Part shown: positions 63,115 to 64,000 of the stretch, piece after piece
How the letters are laid out: each line of letters begins with the position of its first letter
How positions within the stretch are numbered: position 1 is the stretch's first letter
Notes under the pieces: generated by a model
The model's database searches: none
Told to the model about the DNA's origin: nothing
What the model saw: only the letters and a program-made list of their open reading frames with translations
Position numbers and translations under genes: made by a program
Source: Cyprinodon diabolis
Taxonomy: Eukaryota > Chordata > Actinopteri > Cyprinodontiformes > Cyprinodontidae
NCBI GenBank assembly: GCA_030533445.1
Contig: CM060062.1
Span: 23,457,329-23,521,328, forward strand
Direction: 5' to 3'
DNA: 64,000 nucleotides

Positions 63115-63625
63115 TAGGGCTGCAACTAACGCTATTTTGCAAATTGACTAATATGTTGATTATTTATTTAGATTATGCTAAATTTAACCAGTTGAAACTA
63201 AAACGATTCCAATTGAATTCTGGATAGTGTCATGATCTGCTCTGATAGCTGGCCTTAATTTCTCATTGCACTCACCTGCCTAGTTCTGTCCAGCTCCTAA
63301 TCATCACTCTTCTCATCCGCCTGCCAGTTTCCCTTATATTGGGCTCAGTTCCAGCGATCATGGCCAGATCATTCTGTCATAAAACGGGACAGATGTACCA
63401 AGTATTCAGGGTGAGACAGCCAGTAGGAAAGTTCAAAATGTTTATTACTATAAAAACAGACAGAACAGAACTGAAACAGGCTGCGGACCTGTAACGACTA
63501 CAGGAGGGGGGCGGGGCACCACCCAATCACTGACACTCTGGTTTAGGAAGAAACACAGGTAAGTGAACAGAAGATGATTATCAGAGGGAGTCACTTACCT
63601 GGTTTAACAGTTCAGTCCATCCTCA
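62730..63625. repeat. Pair of diverged direct repeats, possible LTR-type sequence
   Basis: Two segments share order and wording: GGCGGGGCACCACCCA (62822 and 63509), ACAGGTAAGTGA (62866 and 63555), then GAGTCACC/GAGTCACTTACC, CCTGGTTTA and CAGTTCAGTCCATC. Both also follow a TTTACTG/TTTATTA stretch. They could be two LTRs of one element or tandem copies of an unclassified repeat. No coding sequence lies between them. Confidence 0.5.
63115..63220. repeat. hAT terminal fragment
   Basis: TAGGGCTGCAACTAACG followed by ATTTTGCAAATTGACTAATATG is the outer end of the same hAT MITE group as 11682-12900. No matching right end is seen nearby. Confidence 0.6.
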
Positions 63626-64000
63626 CAATCATAGGCAGGATAAGCCAATACACTGCCAATGAGAGGCGGCCCTAAGCCATCCAGAGAGTCCCAGATACAG
63701 CAACCCCAGTGCGCAGGCTGGACTCCAGTCCAGGACAGGGATTCAGATCAGACCGGAGTACTGGAATCCGGGAGTCCGCAATCTGGTCAGGGGTTACGAT
63801 CCACACAGGAAAGGGTTCCAGGTATCCATCAGTTCATGAAGGCAGGTTCAGAATCCTGTGCGTCCAGCATCCAGCTCAAACAGAAACTCATGGGAGGCAA
63901 AATCCAGCAGGAGTCTAACAGGTTCAGGCGAGCAGACCAGACGGGGCCAGTGGGTGAGAGGGAATGGAATCAGGAAAACAGAATCACTCTGGAAATACTG
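63626..64000. other. Unclassified repeat-like sequence at the right edge
   Basis: GC-richer than its surroundings, with several CCAGTCCAG/CAGGTTCAG-like motifs and no coding structure. It may continue the repeat described at 62730-63625. Confidence 0.35.

Overview
This window is vertebrate nuclear DNA, almost certainly from a ray-finned (teleost) fish. Genes are split by short GT-AG introns. Introns and intergenic DNA are AT-rich and carry (TA)n microsatellites, hAT-, Tc1-, pogo- and piggyBac-type remnants, tRNA-derived SINEs, an L2-type LINE and a chromodomain-bearing Ty3/gypsy element. The proteins read as vertebrate orthologs.

Layout. (1) 0.9-5.9 kb, minus strand: a glycogen-targeting subunit of protein phosphatase 1, best called ppp1r3f. 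Exon 1 is clear, two small downstream exons are proposed, and the rest lies beyond the left edge. (2) 8.3-19.5 kb, plus strand: an eight-exon TSPY/TSPYL-family nucleosome assembly protein with a very acidic tail. Its 6.7-kb intron 6 is packed with mobile DNA. (3) 19.6-34.8 kb: a gene-poor interval holding fold-back elements, a Tc1 relic and a complete but inactivated 5.6-kb Ty3/gypsy retrotransposon with 714-bp LTRs. (4) 34.9-52.6 kb, plus strand: a class 3 semaphorin of the SEMA3F/3H type, with 17 coding exons reconstructed in phase (743 aa). (5) 55.1-59.1 kb, minus strand: a ten-exon Wiskott-Aldrich syndrome protein gene (526 aa), tail-to-tail with the semaphorin. (6) 59.2-64 kb: a dead minus-strand L2-type LINE and other repeats.

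The genes do not form one pathway. WASP drives Arp2/3 actin nucleation, the semaphorin is a secreted guidance cue, PPP1R3 targets PP1 to glycogen, and the TSPY-like protein is a chromatin factor. Human PPP1R3F, TSPYL2 and WAS all lie in Xp11.2, so the block looks like conserved synteny. The semaphorin would be an extra ohnolog with no human counterpart there (inference).

I found no bacterial-style system, CRISPR array or clearly new protein family. The most interesting signals are: a self-priming (Tf1/sushi-type) primer site in the gypsy element; a fold-back transposon built from a 21-bp palindromic repeat with a perfect 6-bp target duplication; a pogo element nested in an older Tc1 copy; a shortened GTPase-binding domain in WASP; and two SUMO-interaction-like motifs in the TSPY-like tail. 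All exon limits were read by eye from splice sites and reading phase.
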